Below are positions 5,218 through 8,816 of a stretch of DNA of 8,816 nucleotides, one piece after another. Position numbers and translations under genes: made by a program. Under the pieces are notes generated by a model that was not told where the DNA came from, searched no databases, and worked only from the letters and a program-made list of their open reading frames with translations. Origin of the DNA: an uncultured Lachnospiraceae bacterium (lineage in GTDB: Bacteria > Bacillota > Clostridia > Lachnospirales > Lachnospiraceae); contig CAJUSQ010000114.1 in assembly GCA_910588885.1 (NCBI GenBank), forward strand, positions 1 through 8,816. Direction: 5' to 3'. The first letter of the stretch is position 1. Each line of letters begins with the position of its first letter.

Positions 5218-6018
5218 TCACGAAAGTATCTCATGCGCCCGCAGCACCACCGCGTCATGATCCACGTTCCCCTCCTGTTTGTTCTGGCTGTCTTTCCGAA
5301 TATGTACCAGATATTCAATATTCCCCTCCGGCCCCTTAATGGGAGAAAAATCCAGGGCCAGTATCAGGAACCCGTTTTCCTCGCAAAAAGAAAGCACGTT
5401 TGCAAGGACTTCCCGGTGCACCGCCGCATCCCGGACGACTCCTTTTTTCCCGACCTTCTCCCGCCCGGCTTCAAACTGCGGCTTAATCAGGCAGACCATT
5501 TCCCCCTGCTCTTTTAAAAGCTCCCGGGCCGGTCCCAGGACCTTGGTAAGCGAAATAAAGGAAACATCCACCGAAGCAAAATCCAACGGTTCTCCGATTT
5601 CCTCCGGCTTCACATAACGGATATTGGTTTTTTCCATACAGACCACACGTTGATCCTGTCTCAGCTTCCAGGCAAACTGCCCGTACCCTACATCCACCGC
5701 GTAAACCTTCCGGGCGCCGTTTTGCAGCATACAATCCGTAAAGCCCCCGGTGGAAGCCCCGATATCCATACAGACCTTCCCTTCCAGAGCAATCCCGAAA
5801 TTCGTCATAGCCTTTTCCAGCTTCAGCCCGCCCCGGCTTACATATTTTAGCGTGCTCCCCCGCACTTCAATGGCTGCCATCGTATCAAACGATGCTCCGG
5901 CCTTGTCCTCCCGCTGTCCTTCCACAAACACAATGCCTTCCATAATCATGGCCTTTGCCTTTTCCCGGGAAGGCGCCAGGGCCCTCTGTACCAATAATAC
6001 GTCTAACCGTTCCTTCAT
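5218..6018 (-). CDS. tlyA: TlyA-family rRNA 2'-O-methyltransferase (S4 plus RrmJ-like domain)
   Basis: TlyA proteins methylate ribose 2'-hydroxyls of rRNA and in mycobacteria confer capreomycin sensitivity; the old hemolysin label is historical. Residues 1-60 form an S4 RNA-binding domain, followed by the linker VSRGGLKLEKA (60-70). The Rossmann methyltransferase domain has the SAM-binding motif DIGASTGGFTDCML at 85-98. A K-D-K-E catalytic tetrad is visible as Lys66, Asp151 (VDVSFISL), Lys179 (KPQFEAGR) and Glu235 (GNIEYL). The spacings equal those I recall for mycobacterial TlyA (69, 154, 182, 238). At 266 residues the length is normal. The ATG at 6018 lies 8 bp after the dxs stop, with GGAG very close upstream. 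Whether it modifies 16S, 23S or both cannot be told from sequence. Confidence 0.93.
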   Translation of the reverse strand: MKERLDVLLVQRALAPSREKAKAMIMEGIVFVEGQREDKAGASFDTMAAIEVRGSTLKYVSRGGLKLEKAMTNFGIALEGKVCMDIGASTGGFTDCMLQNGARKVYAVDVGYGQFAWKLRQDQRVVCMEKTNIRYVKPEEIGEPLDFASVDVSFISLTKVLGPARELLKEQGEMVCLIKPQFEAGREKVGKKGVVRDAAVHREVLANVLSFCEENGFLILALDFSPIKGPEGNIEYLVHIRKDSQNKQEGNVDHDAVVLRAHEILS

Positions 6019-6026
6019 GCTCCACT

Positions 6027-7892
6027 CTACAGGCCGATATATTCCGCCACCACCCGTTTTACAATCGAGGAGGCGTCAATACCGGTTTCCTTTCTTAAAA
6101 TATCCACGTTCCCATGCTCCACATACTCATCCGATATGGCAATGGGCAGGAGTCTTGCAGTAACATTGCACCGACTCAAGAATTGTACCACATGTTCTCC
6201 AAAGCCTCCACTAAGAACATTTTCTTCCAATGTCACCAGAAGTTTATGTTCTTTCGCCATCTCAAGAAGCAGCGCTTCGTCGATGGGTTTCACAAAACGG
6301 GCATTTACCAGGCTGCACTGATAGCCCGCTTCCTTCAGCCGCTCCCGCACTTCCACCGCAATTCGAACCATGCTTCCCACCGCCACTAAGGCGATTTCCG
6401 ATTCATCATAGAGGATTTCGCTTTTTCCGAATTCCACCGGTGCCCGGAATTCCTTCAACCCGTCATAGGCTTCGCCCCGGGGATACCGCACCGCAATGGG
6501 ATGTTCAAAATTAATGGCATATTTCATCATATCGGACAGCTCCCATTTATTCTTGGGGGCCAAGACATGCATATTCGGAATGGAGGAGAGGTAGGACAAA
6601 TCAAAAATCCCCTGATGAGTCTCCCCGTCGCTGCCCACCAGCCCTGCCCGGTCAATGGCGAACACCACCGGCAGGTCCTGAATGCAGACATCATGGAGGA
6701 TCTGGTCATAAGCACGCTGCAGAAAAGAAGAATATAAGGCAAACACAGGCTTCAGTCCCGCTGCCGCCAGCCCGGCCGCAAACGTAACCCCGTGTTCCTC
6801 CGCAATTCCCACATCAAAAAACCGTTCCGGAAACATATTCCGAAACCGTTTCAGCCCGGTCCCGTCGGACATAGCCGCCGTAATCGCCACCACTTTTTCG
6901 TCCCGATCTCCCATTTTCCGCATAACCGTGGAAAAAACGTCGGTATAATTGGCTTTCACCCGTTTCTTCGCCGGAAGCCCCGTTTCAATTTCAAAAGCGT
7001 CCGTCCCATGGAACCGGGAAGGATGCCGCTCCGCCGGAGGATATCCCTTTCCCTTCTGGGTCATCACATGAACCAAAACGGCGCCGTCCACCTTTCCGGC
7101 TTCCCGGAACAGCTTCACCATTTCATTGATATTATGGCCGTCAATAGGCCCTAAGTAGGTGAGCCCCATGTCCTCAAACAACATGCCCGGGATAAAGAGC
7201 TGCTTAATGCCGCTTTTTGTCTTCCGGATCCGCTCCACCATCCGCTCCCCGTAAACCGGGATCCGGTTCAGGGAATTGGTTACCCCGGTTTTTAATCCGC
7301 GATATGCGTCTGCCGTACGCAAATTGCTAAGAGCCAGGGAAAGCCCTCCTACGTTTTCGGAAATCGACATATTGTTGTCATTGAGGACAATAATAAAATT
7401 GGAATGCAGCCGGGAAGCGTTGTTCAAAGCCTCATAAGCCATGCCTCCCGTCAAGGCCCCGTCCCCGATTACGGAAACCACCTTGTTGCTCCCGCCCAAA
7501 ATCTCCCGGGCCTGGGCATACCCCAGTCCGGCGGAAATCGAAGTGGAGCTGTGCCCGGTGTCAAAGCTGTCGCAGCTGCTCTCCTTCCGCTTGGGAAAAC
7601 CGCTCATGCCCCCGTATTTCCGAAGCTGGTCAAAGCCCTCCCGCCGTCCCGTCAGCAACTTGTGGGTGTAGGACTGATGCCCCACATCCCAGATCAGCTT
7701 GTCCTCCGGCAGCTGAAACGCCAGGTGCATGGCGATAGTTAGTTCCACCACACCCAGGTTAGAAGCCAGATGCCCTCCGGTCTTCGAAATTTTTTCAATT
7801 AAAAATTCCCGGATCTCCTGGGCTAAAAGCTCCAGCTCAGGCCCCGTGAAATCCTTGATATCATTGGGTTTGTTGATTCTGTCCAACAGCAT
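6027..7892 (-). CDS. dxs: 1-deoxy-D-xylulose-5-phosphate synthase
   Basis: Dxs condenses pyruvate and glyceraldehyde 3-phosphate into DXP using thiamine diphosphate. This is the entry step of the MEP isoprenoid pathway, and DXP also feeds thiamine and pyridoxal synthesis. The 621-residue length is typical. The sequence shows HLASNLG (41-47), DVGHQSYTHKLLTG (69-82), and the ThDP/Mg motif GDGALTGGMAYEALNNA ending at NDNNMS (143-175). The transketolase pyrimidine domain carries DVGIAEEHGVTFAAG (360-374), with the catalytic glutamate at 365. Arg393 and His426 (GETHQG) correspond to E. coli Arg398 and His431 with a constant offset of five. A transketolase C-terminal domain follows from about 495. 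It starts 4 bp after ispA, with GGGAG about 10 bases upstream inside the ispA end. It supplies IPP/DMAPP for the neighbouring prenyl synthase. Confidence 0.98.
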   Translation of the reverse strand: MLLDRINKPNDIKDFTGPELELLAQEIREFLIEKISKTGGHLASNLGVVELTIAMHLAFQLPEDKLIWDVGHQSYTHKLLTGRREGFDQLRKYGGMSGFPKRKESSCDSFDTGHSSTSISAGLGYAQAREILGGSNKVVSVIGDGALTGGMAYEALNNASRLHSNFIIVLNDNNMSISENVGGLSLALSNLRTADAYRGLKTGVTNSLNRIPVYGERMVERIRKTKSGIKQLFIPGMLFEDMGLTYLGPIDGHNINEMVKLFREAGKVDGAVLVHVMTQKGKGYPPAERHPSRFHGTDAFEIETGLPAKKRVKANYTDVFSTVMRKMGDRDEKVVAITAAMSDGTGLKRFRNMFPERFFDVGIAEEHGVTFAAGLAAAGLKPVFALYSSFLQRAYDQILHDVCIQDLPVVFAIDRAGLVGSDGETHQGIFDLSYLSSIPNMHVLAPKNKWELSDMMKYAINFEHPIAVRYPRGEAYDGLKEFRAPVEFGKSEILYDESEIALVAVGSMVRIAVEVRERLKEAGYQCSLVNARFVKPIDEALLLEMAKEHKLLVTLEENVLSGGFGEHVVQFLSRCNVTARLLPIAISDEYVEHGNVDILRKETGIDASSIVKRVVAEYIGL

Positions 7893-7896
7893 CGCA

Positions 7897-8784
7897 TTAT
7901 TTCTCCCTGTGAATCAGGTACCGCATGAGCCGTACCAGAAATTCGTTCTTCACCACCAGGCCGTCCAGCCCTGAAACCGCCTGCTCGGAAAGGGTTTTTA
8001 CCTCTTCTTTGGCCTTTTCCAGTCCAAACAGCGTCACATAGGTGGTTTTTTGATTCTTCTCGTCGCTTCCGATGGGCTTTCCCAGCACCTCCTGGCTGCC
8101 CGTAACATCCAGGATATCATCCTGAATCTGAAAGGCCATGCCAAGGTCCCGGGCCACCTGTTCCACCTGCTTCTGTTCGTTCCTGGTAGCCCCGGCCAAA
8201 GCGGCTCCCACCACCATCGCAGCCTCCAGCAAAGCCCCTGTCTTCAATCGGTAAATGAATAAAAGGGTTTCTTCCTCCGGCGCTGTTTCGGAACAGGCGA
8301 TATCCACAGTCTGCCCGCCGATCATCCCATAGATTCCGGCTTTCCCTGCCAGGACCCGCAAAGCCCTGATAATGTTCCGGTTCTCCGGTTCGATCTCAAA
8401 AGCGGCCAGCGCCGTTTCAAAGGCATAGTTCAAAAGCCCGTCCCCGGCCAGAATCCCGAAGGCTTCCCCATATACCGCATGGGTGGTCTTCTTCCCTCTC
8501 CGGTATTCGTCGTTATCCATCGCCGGCAGATCGTCATGCACCAGCGAATAGGTGTGCACCATCTCGATAGCTGCCATAAAAGGCTCCACTACCTGGGATT
8601 TCCCGCCAAACAGCCGGTATGTCTCCTGCATCAGCATGGGCCTTAGCCGTTTTCCCCCTGCCAGGACGCTGTAATTCATCGCTTCAATCACAAGCTTCTG
8701 AGTCCCCTCCTCCCGGGGCAGGTATTTCTTAATTACCGTTTCTATTTGCTCTGCTTTGCGCGCAATCTCCTGTGCGGTATCCAT
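7897..8784 (-). CDS. ispA: Farnesyl diphosphate synthase (short-chain polyprenyl synthase)
   Basis: This enzyme extends DMAPP with IPP to geranyl and farnesyl diphosphate, the precursor of undecaprenyl phosphate and menaquinone side chains. In the 295-residue protein, GGKRLRPML (43-51) binds IPP. The first aspartate motif is of bacterial DDxxxxD type (DDLPAMD, 84-90), preceded by the aromatic Tyr79 five residues upstream, as in bacterial FPP synthases. GQ at 157-158, KTG at 181-183 and the second aspartate motif DDILD (222-226) follow, then LGKPIGSDEKNQKTTY (234-249). All catalytic residues are intact. C15 product length is inferred from the motif type; a geranylgeranyl product cannot be excluded. 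The start is clear, with AAAGGAGG 8 bases before the ATG. In related genomes xseB precedes ispA; the few bases left here may hold its end but are too short to assign. Confidence 0.96.
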   Translation of the reverse strand: MDTAQEIARKAEQIETVIKKYLPREEGTQKLVIEAMNYSVLAGGKRLRPMLMQETYRLFGGKSQVVEPFMAAIEMVHTYSLVHDDLPAMDNDEYRRGKKTTHAVYGEAFGILAGDGLLNYAFETALAAFEIEPENRNIIRALRVLAGKAGIYGMIGGQTVDIACSETAPEEETLLFIYRLKTGALLEAAMVVGAALAGATRNEQKQVEQVARDLGMAFQIQDDILDVTGSQEVLGKPIGSDEKNQKTTYVTLFGLEKAKEEVKTLSEQAVSGLDGLVVKNEFLVRLMRYLIHREK

Positions 8785-8800
8785 TTGGTGCTCCTCCTTT
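8785..8800 (-). promoter_or_regulatory. Strong ribosome binding site of ispA
   Basis: The minus strand reads AAAGGAGG at 8800-8793, followed by eight bases and then the ispA ATG at 8784. It is the most complete Shine-Dalgarno match in the window. A TAA at 8801-8799 overlaps its first bases and could end an upstream gene (last codons P-E-P-F-K), as is usual in this operon, but this is not provable from 15 bases. Confidence 0.7.
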
Positions 8801-8816
8801 ACTTAAAGGGTTCCGG

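Noticed and set aside
5218..6018. Toxin (hemolysin) reading of tlyA
   Set aside because: The S4 domain, SAM motif and K-D-K-E tetrad identify an rRNA methyltransferase. The hemolysin name is historical.

Overview
The window looks like a piece of chromosome from a spore-forming member of the Clostridia, most likely a Lachnospiraceae-type gut organism with a mid-range GC content. The evidence is the gene order ispA-dxs-tlyA-nadK-argR-recN-spoIVB, the strong AGGAGG-type ribosome binding sites, and the sporulation protease SpoIVB. No gene is truly novel. Every confident gene is on the minus strand, so transcription runs from the high coordinates to the low ones.

Reading in the direction of transcription: positions 8784-5218 hold isoprenoid precursor genes and an rRNA methyltransferase gene (ispA, dxs, tlyA). 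Positions 5214-3796 hold nadK (NADP synthesis) and argR (arginine repressor). Positions 3666-1981 hold recN (double-strand break repair ATPase). Positions 1806-535 hold spoIVB, the protease that signals from forespore to mother cell. Most junctions are 3-21 bp, as in one polycistronic unit. Two are longer: argR-recN (129 bp) and recN-spoIVB (174 bp). The recN-spoIVB gap carries a good sigma-G-type -10 element, so spoIVB probably has its own forespore promoter as well as readthrough.

Downstream of spoIVB (534 to 112) there is no confident gene. It holds three consecutive hairpins. The first is a clear spoIVB terminator, the second a perfect palindrome next to a GAAA-tetraloop hairpin, and the third a long inverted repeat. 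A good vegetative promoter (TTGAAA, 17 bp, TACAAT) follows, reading toward a partial gene at the window edge whose product begins with a signal peptide or membrane anchor. In many Clostridia spo0A lies directly after spoIVB; it is not in this window.

The most unusual points are small-scale. A 22-bp direct repeat, 38 bp out of phase, sits at the end of argR and appears to cut off an open reading frame that would otherwise run to 13 bp before recN. A perfect 10-bp tandem repeat lies inside an apparent extra segment of nadK. The hairpin cluster after spoIVB may be a dispersed repeat.
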